From NCBI GenBank assembly GCA_000827495.1, contig KN817702.1, positions 3,021 to 52,323 of the forward strand: 49,303 nt of DNA, written 5' to 3'. The notes under the pieces were generated by a model. It searched no databases, had not been told where the DNA came from, and saw only the letters and a list, made by a program, of their open reading frames with translations. Shown here piece by piece: positions 1 to 9,269 of the stretch. How positions within the stretch are numbered: position 1 is the stretch's first letter; the number at the start of each line of letters is the position of its first letter. Source of the DNA: Hypholoma sublateritium FD-334 SS-4 (lineage: Eukaryota; Basidiomycota; Agaricomycetes; Agaricales; Strophariaceae). The position numbers and the translations under genes were made by a program.

Positions 1-2253
1 GATGAAGATATGATTGTCTTTTATTTGGATGCTCCAGTCGTCCAAATCGTGTTTTGCTTCAGGCGGTCCGTTTTGCAATACTTTTGCGATGTCTTCGACT
101 GATTCATCTAGATTTGATTCTTCTCCTATGTCGTCCTGNAGTTCAGTATCGATCATCCTAATAATCAAGCTCTCNGGTATCATCACTATTTCTTCGGGGT
201 CATCNGTTTTTATGACATAGTCGGGTCTTCGCGATAGTGCGTCCGCTTGTGTCATCTTCACTCCCGGGGTGTATTTGGTGTCTTGGTTGTATCCTGATAG
301 TTCCAGGTACCATCGTCGCAGTCGATCTTTCATCTGACGTCCTCTGGACCATTTTTCTAGGTTTTTGTGGTCTGTTAGGACCGTTGTAGGATATTTTCCT
401 CCAATGATATAGTGTCTCCATTCTCTTAGTGCTCTCAATATCGCTAAGAGTTCTCTTTCTTCGATGACATAGTTCTGTTCGGCCGGTGAGAAGCTTTGAG
501 ATATGAAGGCGCATGGATGGCGTTTTTCTTCTTCGTCTTTTTGTGACAGAACGGCTCCTGACGCGTATTTGGATGCATCCGCTTCGATCTGGAAAGGTTT
601 CTCCGGGTTTGGCATGCTCAACACTGGTTCCGTGGTGAATCTATGTTTGAGCTTATCGAATGCTTTCTGTGTTTCGGAGGACCACGAGAACTCTTTTCCC
701 TTCTGGAGCAATTCATTCAAGGGTTTGGCGAGGTTAGAGTAGTTCCGTATGAATTTCCGGTAGTAGTTTCCAAATCCTAGGAATTGTCGGACTTCTTTCA
801 CGTTCTCTGGTTCTGGCCATTCTGCGATTCCTTTGACTTTGTCCGGGTTCATAGAGACTTTCCCTTCTTCGACAGTCATGCCCAAGTATTCGAGTTTTGG
901 TTCTTCGAACTCGCATTTCTCTGGCTTGAGGTAAAGGTCGTTATCTCTCATTTTCTGGAGGATCTCCTTGGTTCGTTTTCGCAGTTCTTCGATGGTTTCA
1001 GCGAATATAAGCAGGTCGTCCATGTAGATGATCAAATAACATTTCTGGTGCCTCAGTTCTTCCTTAAATATGTCATTCATCATTGCTTGGAAGGTCGCGG
1101 GCGAGTTGCATAGGCCGAAGTACATGACGGTGGGTTCGAAAAGTCCTCTTTCAGTGATGAAAGCGGCTTTCCATTCGTCGCCTTCTTTGATTCGGACNTT
1201 ATTGAAACCCCATCNGAGGTCCATTTTTGTGAAGTATTTGGCTCCTTGTAGTCTAGCCATTAAATCTTCAATTCTAGGCAAAGGATAGGCATTCTTGATG
1301 GTGTGTTCATTGAGCGCTCGGTAATCCAATATTGGTCGCAGTTTCCCGTCCTTCTTTTCCCTGAAAAAGAANGGCGATGCTTGTTCCGACTTCGATTCNC
1401 GTATATATCCTTTGGNCAGGTTTTCATCGATNAAAGTATTCAGGGCGTCTCTCTCTCCCGGGCTGAGGCTGTATAGCTTGTGTACTTTTGGCTCGTAACC
1501 CGGTTTGAGTTNGATTGCATGGTCCCATTTCCTTCGTCNTGGTAGCCGGTTTGCTTTTTCTTCATCGAAGANGTCCAGATATTCATGGTAAGCTGGTGGT
1601 ACTAATTCTTCCAGGGTTTTCTTCTTCTCGACTTTGGGCGTCGATTTTTCGAGATTTTGGGAGGTTAGCTCTTTGGCATTGATCCATGCTTCCATAGTTT
1701 CCGGTGTNGTTACAGNGTTGATCGTTAAGGGGTAGCGGCTTCTCACATCCTTCGGTTTTTCTGNTGGGAGTTCTGTCCTCCAATTGACCGTCTGATTTTT
1801 CCAGTCGATGTCGGGATTTTCCTCCGTGAACCAAGGTAGTCCCANGATGATCTTTTGNTTTCCTAATCCAGTGATCAAGANTTGATGTTTTCGGGTTTTC
1901 CCTTTTACCGTAATTGTTAACTCCGTTTGGTGTGTGATGACTCCGGTTTTGTTTAGTGTTCCATCGACGTTTCGGACTCTGATGGGTTTCTCGAGCTTCG
2001 TNTGGGGCCACTTCATGTTTCTTGCATAATTTTGNTCAACAAATTTCCCTCCAGCTCCGCAGTCGAGNAGGGCTTCTGTTTCGACGATTTTGTCATCCNG
2101 CGAACTTTGTACTTGGATAGGATAAATAAATTCTTTGGTCTTATCATAAGTTACAGAGTGGATGGACATAACTTTCGGAAGGGTCGACGTCGACCGACAC
2201 TTCCCAATCAAAAACCCTCNTTGGCTAATTCGTTCGTCGCAATGTCGGCTTCC
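1..2253 (-). CDS. Retrotransposon Pol polyprotein (protease, RT, RNase H), 5' part
   Basis: The frame is open from 2253 to the window edge. An aspartic protease site LLDCGAGG lies near 2050-2075. Reverse transcriptase follows, with [17 protein letters not shown] near 1290-1345, the stretch KYFTKMDL near 1220-1240 and the catalytic YMDDLLIF near 1005-1030. RNase H follows with [13 protein letters not shown] near 545-585 and [12 protein letters not shown] near 350-385; the linker to integrase runs off the window. Pol has no start of its own: its frame is -1 relative to gag and overlaps gag's end (2253-2208), so it is probably made as a Gag-Pol fusion by frameshifting at 2217-2211. N bases give several undefined residues but none that forces a stop. 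Confidence 0.9.
2208..2217 (-). promoter_or_regulatory. Probable -1 ribosomal frameshift site at the gag stop
   Basis: On the minus strand the gag reading ends gaG GGT TTT TGA. The heptamer G GGT TTT matches the X XXY YYZ rule for -1 slippage and sits directly before the stop. A -1 shift continues as GGG TTT TTG ATT into pol, which is open from there on. I could not fold the downstream RNA to look for a stimulatory structure. Confidence 0.6.
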
Positions 2254-3641
2254 TTATCATCTAGTTCGCTCATTATGTTTCGGATGTAAGTGGCAGCNGA
2301 TTTCCCNGTCCACTTTTCTTTAGGCTTCTCGAAGGATTTCCCCTTCTTCGGGCATTGGGCAGCGCGGTGTCCTCGTTCTTCACAGTGGAAACAGGCCCCC
2401 TTCTTCATGAGTTCGAGTTTCTCTGGGGTNATGGCGNCGATGTCGACAGTGTCAGCAGANGTGTCCATTGCATTTGGATCGTATCGGGGTCGGGATGAGT
2501 TCGAGTTGGAGTTTCGTTGGTTATTGTTGGATCCTCCGGCATAGTTTCTCCAGGTTCGCATCTGTGGGGTAAATTTCTTTGTTCCTTGATATCTGTTGTT
2601 GTTGTTTCGGTAGTCATTGTCATTTCCTCGGTGTCCTCGGAATCTTTCTTGAATCTGTTTCAGGCGAAGCCACTGTTTCTCATGCTGGGTCGCCTTCTTG
2701 TACCAATCTTCGATTGTTGTCAAGTTTTCAGGGTCTTCGTTTGAAAGGACCTTTGCGAGTAGTGGCATGCGAAGCGAATCTTGGTAGAGCGATATGACAT
2801 TGACTGTTTCTCCCGTGATTTTTGCTTGCGACACGAGTCCTTTGAAGGTGATGTTGTGGCTGTCGATCGGGGTGTTTCCCTGCCTCAAACTTTTGAGCAT
2901 TTCAAGGGCCTCTTCTTTTGAGAAGGTCGGTTCGAATTCTTTCCTGATTGAGATATTGAACGTGTCGATAGACGGGAACTTTAGTTGGTCAAACGCGTCT
3001 GTGTGTGCTTTAATAAAGTTTCGTCTCCAGGTGGCGGCGCTCCCTTCGGTCATGTAGGAGAGGACGAATCCAATGTATCTTGGTGCATCTTTGTAATGTT
3101 TGTGGTTAACACCTGTGTACAGCAAGACTGAGTCCCAGAATGTTTCCCAATTCTTTGGTTCTCCATCGAATGGTTCGGGTTTCTTGATTCCAAGTTCCTT
3201 TTCTTTGATTTCATCGGTCGTGGTTCGGTTNACGGGGACTTCGCCCATATCTTCANGGTCTTCTGCCATATTTGTCAAGTTAAAAGGGTTGTATTGGTCG
3301 GGTAGGCCGGGTTGGTCTGGGATTTCCAAGGGTACGATTGTGCTTTCGACGTCGTAAGGGTTCGGCAGGTAGTCGGGTGTTCTCAGATGGCTTCTGCCGT
3401 CGTCTGAGAGGCGTTCGTTTTCAGAGGAGCTTTTCTCTGAGGTTTCAGGGATCGGCGGGAGGTCTGCGACTTCTTCCCTTTCAGTGGTTGGCTCTGGTTC
3501 GGATTCGGGGACAGCAGGCTGGACTGGTTCTGCTGGGGNTCTGGGTATTGGGGATGGTGTTCTGCTGGGATACGGTCGATGCCTTGACGAGNTGGTCTGT
3601 CTTCGGGATGCCGTAGTTCCTCTTGTCGTTTTNGTTACTGG
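2208..3641 (-). CDS. Retrotransposon Gag (capsid/nucleocapsid)
   Basis: The open frame runs from 3641 to a TGA at 2210-2208. The first in-frame ATG is at 3269, but coding-like sequence (acidic, proline-rich, with PDYLPNPYDVES) extends upstream to a TAA at 3644-3642 without any ATG, so the true start is lost, non-AUG or upstream. The central part is a helical Ty3-type capsid region with motifs such as PEPFDGEPKNWETFW; after an Asn/Arg-rich linker comes a single zinc knuckle CFHCEERGHRAAQC (CX2CX4HX4C) near 2350-2396. Gag packages the element RNA into cytoplasmic particles. Spacing to pol is a 46-nt overlap. Confidence 0.88.
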   Translation of the reverse strand, partial: PVXKTTRGTTASRRQTXSSRHRPYPSRTPSPIPRXPAEPVQPAVPESEPEPTTEREEVADLPPIPETSEKSSSENERLSDDGRSHLRTPDYLPNPYDVESTIVPLEIPDQPGLPDQYNPFNLTNMAEDXEDMGEVPXNRTTTDEIKEKELGIKKPEPFDGEPKNWETFWDSVLLYTGVNHKHYKDAPRYIGFVLSYMTEGSAATWRRNFIKAHTDAFDQLKFPSIDTFNISIRKEFEPTFSKEEALEMLKSLRQGNTPIDSHNITFKGLVSQAKITGETVNVISLYQDSLRMPLLAKVLSNEDPENLTTIEDWYKKATQHEKQWLRLKQIQERFRGHRGNDNDYRNNNNRYQGTKKFTPQMRTWRNYAGGSNNNQRNSNSNSSRPRYDPNAMDXSADTVDIXAXTPEKLELMKKGACFHCEERGHRAAQCPKKGKSFEKPKEKWXGKXAATYIRNIMSELDDKEADIATNELAXEGF

Positions 3642-3728
3642 TTAAGTACCAAGTAACGCCTGGAGTTTCTGTCGGGTCGGTTTGTTGTTGGGTTCGTCGA
3701 ACAGGGTGTTGACGGGCTTTGAGTAAGG

Positions 3729-3739
3729 AGCTAGTTCTT
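3729..3739 (-). promoter_or_regulatory. Candidate self-priming primer-binding site
   Basis: One base inside the LTR edge, the minus strand reads AAGAACTAGCT, the exact reverse complement of AGCTAGTTCTT inside the LTR (3936-3926). A TATA-like TATTTAAG (3968-3961) lies 32 bp upstream of that LTR copy, where an RNA start is expected. The mRNA 5' end could therefore fold back on this site, as in the fission-yeast element Tf1. I recognise no tRNA-complementary site here. Confidence 0.55.
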
Positions 3740-3740
3740 T

Positions 3741-4085
3741 TGTTACGACCTCGAAGACTTATCGCTTATCGGAATAAGTGTAAGTCTTAGGTGTGCTAAA
3801 AGAATAGCAAGTCGGGCGAGAGACGTATAACGAATGAGCGCACTCAGAGTCGTTATAGTCGAGCAAGTAAGAGCAGAGTAAACCGATAGTATTGAGAGAC
3901 TAAAGGTATACAAGCGATGTGTAACAAGAACTAGCTAAAGAACATAGTGTGCCACGAGGGCTTAAATAGGGTACAACGTGGATAAATATGGTGTCTCTGA
4001 AAGGATCACGAAAGATATGTCTTGCTGAAACGAATATGAAACAGTTAGGGATAACAAGGGTGGGCACTCCCTCATGATCGTAACA
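3741..4085 (-). repeat. LTR of the retrotransposon
   Basis: The proposed LTR has matching 8-bp inverted ends: TGTTACGA at 3741 and TCGTAACA at 4085 on the plus strand. It contains a TATA-like box (3968-3961) and a predicted transcript start near 3936 (minus strand). The inner edge at 3741 is well supported by the leader next to it. The outer edge is less sure: another GTAACA lies at 4234-4239. The second LTR, needed to fix the ends, is outside the window. Confidence 0.6.
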
Positions 4086-5592
4086 GGAGAGGGTGGCAGC
4101 TGGATGATGGATCGATATCAACGAAAAGAAGATAGATGNNTATGAAACAAGGGGCGGACGATAGAGAGGAGCCGGCGAAGTAGACGAGTGATGGGGAAAA
4201 GGGGAAAGAAAATAGATGGGAAATGATGGAACCGTAACATGGTGTGACAGCATAGAGAGCAAGTGCAAGCACTTCATGTCTACTTTGGCACTGCGATATC
4301 CTATGGGATTCAGAGAATAGCATCACTTGACGACGTCTCCGCAGACAGCAGGCTCGCGGCAAGAAGGTGTCTCCCTCAGAATAAATTAGCGCAATTTGGG
4401 GCATCTGGNGCCTTGACCGCATCAACGTAAATCATATTAGGGAAGAGTGTACCTGTCCATCGNGCGTACTCGCCACCACACGCCGTACACAGCCGCTGCG
4501 CTCTTGCAGCCATNCGAAGCGGATGCGGACAACCCACTGTTCATGCTTGCTCGGAGCGCCTGTCGCTCAGGTGAACGGTGCGTCTGCCATAGCGCGCGCT
4601 CGGCCTGTGCGCAGCTGCTGCCACCGTCCACATGTGTATAGCCGTGTCCTCTGATAATCTCGGCTCACTCCTCGTGTGCACACGAGAAAGGCACCAAACC
4701 ACGCCGAAGGAGTAGACGCGTGAGAAGGACACATTGTTACTGCCCCAGTCGGTCGGCGTCACGGGCGTGTACCAAGTCGACATGACGACACCCANCGCGG
4801 CNTGTGGTGGGATTGGACGTTGACGTGCATGAGCGAGGACAGTGTAGGGCAGTNCNGTAATTGTATACACACACCTGAATACATGGATTAGCGCGGGTGC
4901 GGGTAGCGTACCTGCGCTGTCACTGCCGCTCGAAGGGGATGCACACGACGCACAGTGTCCGCGCTCCCTCGGAGCGTCATTATCCGACTCATTAACTCGA
5001 CGGTGCGTCTGCGTAAACAAGTAGATGAACATCATATAGCGTGGATTTTAGCATCACCTACCACGCCAGCATCCCCAGCGTGTATGCACCCACCGCGGTC
5101 GTGGAAGCAAAATTATAACTCAGTCCGCGGAGCCGGCATCCTGCCGACCAGTGCAGCGTCACGGCAAGCCGTCGGCTAGATCGGGTAGCCCGCCGCTTGG
5201 CTGCCGTTCACTATGCGTGAACACAGTGCTTCAGCTCATTGTTAACGGGTTCCAGCAACCCAAGCACGAAGCATGAGTGAAAAAATACCCTAATTAAAAA
5301 TAAGATCGCATGTCAAAAAAGAGTATCGCAGTGGACAAAAAAGTATCGCGCAGAAAAAAAAGATCGCGCTGTTGAAAATAGTAGCGCGCGCATCTTGCAT
5401 TTCTGCGACATTCTTTTTTTTCTTCACTTGAGTTCACATTTAAGAAAATAATAGCAAGTACATCAAAAAGTGCTAAAAGAATATCGCAAACCTAATATAA
5501 TCTCGCGTTTCGGTTTTTGTACACTTTGAACGCCATATATACAAGAGTATATATGACATGTAGACATTCGTGATATATCATGAAGTCTTCCG
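4086..5592. other. Gene-poor stretch flanking the retrotransposon
   Basis: I see no credible gene here. Open frames exist, the longest at 4541-5035 (-), but they contain N bases, lack recognisable motifs and look random. The last 250 bases are strongly A/T-biased and contain the A-tract/ATCGC pattern listed separately. The 3' untranslated region of the gene ending at 5593 must lie in this end. Confidence 0.6.
5297..5390. repeat. Degenerate short repeat: A-tract followed by ATCGC, period about 18-20 bp
   Basis: ATCGC occurs at 5306, 5326, 5345 and 5363, then AGCGC at 5383. The steps are 20, 19, 18 and 20 bp. Each copy is preceded by a run of A (AAAAA to AAAAAAAA). One further ATCGC after an A-rich run is at 5483. 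This is not a perfect tandem repeat, so it is either a decayed microsatellite or spaced A-tracts. Confidence 0.5.
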
Positions 5593-8500
5593 CTACTGCT
5601 TTTTTTTGCTTTTTGACCTCGTATTCTTTGGTGCTACTGCAATTTCCGACACAATTACATCGCTGTCGTAAACAATTTTCTTCACCGTGATGTTTTCTTG
5701 AACGATATCAACAAGCGGAGAATCAGCATGAGGGTGGTTGCCTAATGTGTCTAATCGAAGAGCCTGAAGTATGGAATTAGCAAAGGGAAGGTCATTATCT
5801 AGATGTACATGACAAACCTTGGCGGTGGGTGCCAGTATGCTCTTGAGGGCTCGATTCTCCTTCGAGGTCTGCCTTGTGCCGAGTTTGACTTCATCCAAAT
5901 AGACCGTTGTGAAGAGACCTCTATCCCATTTCACTCTCCGTCTCATCTGCGCAGCATCTACTGCTTCTCCATTGGATCCAAACAGGCGTATAGGCCTGAT
6001 CGTTTTGTGCCTATCCGGAGTTTCATAATCATCACTTTCTCCTGCTCCTCTCGTGTGCCTGATTGACGAATCTCCATCCTCGTCCACAGACATTAGGTCG
6101 TCAGAATAGGTTGCACCGTTTGGATCTTCTATATCGCTGGAGGGGAGGTCTTCCCCACTCCGCCTCGCGCGCCGATTAGCCCGCTCCGCCCTGTCCCTAT
6201 CTCGTTCTTCCTGCTGGCGCTGGACAATGGTACGGATCTTCACAGCCGGGCTTTCAGGCCGCGTCCCCTCCTTTCGAATCACCTCCGTCTCTAGTTTGGC
6301 AACAACGTATCGCTGGTTTTTGACAGTGTTCGACACCGTCAGGTCTTTGAGGGCCGTCATGCTCATGCCCGAGAATACGTCGTCAGAGCGGAAGGTTGGC
6401 GGCTTTCGTCGAGTGGTGGTGGTCCGTGAGCCGCCTTCCGTGAATACATCATTCAACGGCGTACTTCTTCGCGAGCGAGTAGTGCGCCTTAGCCCCGATA
6501 TGAAGGAGGTCGCTCCTGTGGCATCGTCGAGAGTGCCTGGGGCGTTTGCCTCATCGCTGGATTGTTCTGGCGCTTGCTGCGAATTTTCCACCGGGTCCTG
6601 TTTCATGGGAGAACTAGGGTGGACTTCGTTGCTTTCTGTCGCCAATGCAGGGACTGGCGCGATGAGTAACGACGGCGTCTCAGGAGTTTGTTGGCTCGTT
6701 GTTTTTGTAGTTTGCTCGGCATCCGGTTGAGTAAGGGGTTTATGTTTTACGAAGACTGTAGACTCTGCGTCTATTACGCGACGGATTCGTACCGGTGCTT
6801 GCATTGGTTTCTTGACTTTGGCTGACGTGGTGGATGTCGAAGCAGGAGGTTGAGTAATTGACAATGTTTCAATGGGTGGGGTCGCAAGTGGTGCGACTTG
6901 GCGCAACATAATCACACGAGGTTTTGCAGGAGATACTATCTCCCCTTCCCGTTTACGTTTCAAAGTAGTCGTCAACGACGTAGACGCAGAATGTTTGACA
7001 CGAGACGACGAGCTCGCTGCCAGGGGTTTCGCTCCTTCTCGAGCATTCTTCCGTGCCACCGACGCACTATCCACAGACTTCAGAAGAGGCTAAGCGAAGA
7101 AATCAACGTAAGCAAAAATTAACAATAGAATATATCATTTACTTTGGTAAGATCGGTTGTTGACTTCTCTGAAACCTTTGGGATAGCGCGGGCGTAGGGC
7201 TTAATACCTATTCTGGGTATTCTGCTAGTGGGCTGTTTCAATGCAGATTTCGCAGGGCTTGGCCTCACATGTATAACGTCTTGTGAGGGCGCTGATTGTG
7301 AGCTTGACGCGGATGTCGAAGACAGTAGAGGATAGGGAAGTTTGGGAAGTGCTGCTATTCGTTCCTGAGACACTGGCAGAGCCCGTTCTTTGCCTTTGAG
7401 AGAGGCGGTAAAGCGCTGACTTAGTTCGGCCGATGGTCCTCTTTGGCCAAGAGTTCTCTTAGCTGGACTTGCTGGACGAAGATTGTTGGATTTCATTAGT
7501 GCAGGAGCTGCACTGTCCGACATAAGGACCCTTTTTGCCGGTGAAGATGTAGATGGTAAAGGTGTGCCATTGGCTGCAAATCCAAGCTGTACCGCCTTCT
7601 CAGGCGAGACATGTCCTTGAGCGACGGCCTGGGCGATAGGTATTCTGCGCGCCGGTGTATTGGTGGTAGGATCGCCACTAACTGGCATTTGAATACGATA
7701 TGTATTTGCCTTTGAGGGACTGGAAGCTTTAGGGGGGCTTGCAAAACGAACGGGTCCTGTAGAGCGTGCTGGCGTAGTAGGTGCTTCAGTCGGCGGAGAA
7801 AAAACAGAGAATGAGAACATAGGCTGCGAGCTTGTCGATGCGACCTGGCTACGAGGCATGGTTGTGGCATTCTCGTTTATAGGATCATCCACCGAAGTAA
7901 ATGCCAATGTCGACAGTACATTAGACGAGGTAGGAGACAGTGAACCCAATTCTCTTCGAAACGACAACGGTGCTTTTCCAGGACTACGATGCCGGCCACG
8001 AATAACTGATTCAATTTTAGGCGGGGAAGGTGATCTTCGGACGTCGTCTTGTTCGTCTTGCGAATCGCTAACAGCTTCGTTATCAATTATAAGCGCTGGC
8101 GTCCTTTTTTTCACCTGTGTGCGAGCAATAGAGGGCGGCGCGACGAATATGGGCGGATTTGGATCTGGGGTTGGAGACGGAGTGATACTCCTCCGCGGTC
8201 GAGTAGACCGACGCAAAGGAGTGGCTGCAAGTCCTTCCGTAGATGTTGATTGTGTGGTATTCGGCACTATGTCAGGTATATCGTTATGCAGGTTGGATTG
8301 CTCCGCTATTGAAGGAGTGGTGATCACTACCTCGGGCGTACATTCTTGTCGGTAAAGCATTGTCGACTTATCCTTAGGTACTGGTGCACCATTTATGATT
8401 CCTAGAGTCTGCCCTGGAGTGTCACGGGTAGGTGTGCTCAGATTGTGAGGGGACTGTGATAGTAGGTCGTCCACAGAAAGTGTTGGCTGATTGGGGGGTA

Positions 8501-9269
8501 TCATTGTTTCGTGAAAAGTCGCCTTGCCGGCGTCCTGTCGTTTGGGAAGAATAGGTGGAGATTCAAATGAAATCAAACACTCGCGAGCTGCCTGTCCATC
8601 ATTAACAAAGATGTCTGGCGGTGGTGTAGTGGATTGAGCAACAGGATGCTGCTCGCCAGATGCAAGCAAGAATGTGATCTCACTCCCCGTCTCAGAATTA
8701 TCGTTAATTTTTAGAGACATCAGGTCCGTATGATAGTCAGTTGGCCCGTCCGGGCTGGCCGTATGATACGGGTCAAAAATGCGCAGGGCGGAAGGAGGAC
8801 TCGGTGGTGGTGATGGATTGTCAAGTGCATGGATTACCCTGTCGGCCAATGCGGATGACGGTTCTATGGGATATTAGTTGAATAGAAGATGCAAATAGCC
8901 ATTATGCTACTCACCGTCGGGAAAGTTATCGTCGCCGACCTGGGGTGTTCCCATCCCTGAACCCGAAGGCTCTCCCTCATCCTCGTCCGAATCATTGACA
9001 AGCTGCGCAACCTGTTCAATATCCCTGATATCCTCTTCTATTGCTTGGACGTCCATTGGAGAAGCCGATCTTAGGCGCGGGCTGGATAGCCTAGGCGAAC
9101 GGCGGACCGCGGAGGGTTGCGGAGGTGGGAAAAGCGTTCTCGAAGCAGCAATGAACTTCCTTTCCGGTGTCTTGAAAGGGCCAAAGTAAACATGCGCGGA
9201 TCCCGTGTTGAATGCATCGCTATCAGAAGCAGATGAGGAAGCGGGAGATGCAGGAACAATGTTATCCAT
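5593..9269 (-). CDS. Unrecognised 1190-aa, largely disordered protein
   Basis: Exons 9269-8915, 8863-7143 and 7089-5593 (introns 51 and 53 nt, GT...AG) join in frame to 1190 residues; the start is ATG in MDNIVPASPASSS. Most of the protein is Ser/Pro/Thr-rich and probably disordered, with repeated short SPAK/PAKR and RRSTRPRR-like basic patches that could be kinase sites or nuclear localisation signals. The most ordered-looking part is the last third: a segment with ALKDLTVSNTVKNQRYVVAK, a charged helix near IVQRQQEERDRDRAERANRR that looks coiled-coil, then RRVKWDRGLFTTVYLDE and a basic C-terminus KNTRSKSKKKQ. I do not recognise a family. A nuclear or cytoskeletal scaffold is a guess from composition only. 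Confidence 0.8.

Larger units (their letters stand above)
1..4085 (-). mobile_element. Ty3/gypsy-type LTR retrotransposon, partial (LTR, leader, gag, start of pol)
   Basis: Read on the minus strand, this stretch holds in order an LTR (4085-3741), a leader, a gag frame with a CCHC zinc knuckle, and a pol frame with protease, reverse transcriptase and RNase H. Domain order and the YMDD reverse-transcriptase motif are those of Ty3/gypsy (Metaviridae) elements. Integrase and the other LTR lie beyond base 1. Many N bases are present, but the pol frame has no definite stop within the window, so the copy may be fairly young or the assembly may be a consensus of several copies. A gag start codon is not evident and one in-frame stop precedes gag, so activity is uncertain. 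Confidence 0.92.

Noticed and set aside
4541..5035. 164-aa minus-strand open frame
   Set aside because: It contains N-derived gaps, shows no motif, has unlikely composition and lies in a gene-poor repeat flank. It looks like a chance frame.
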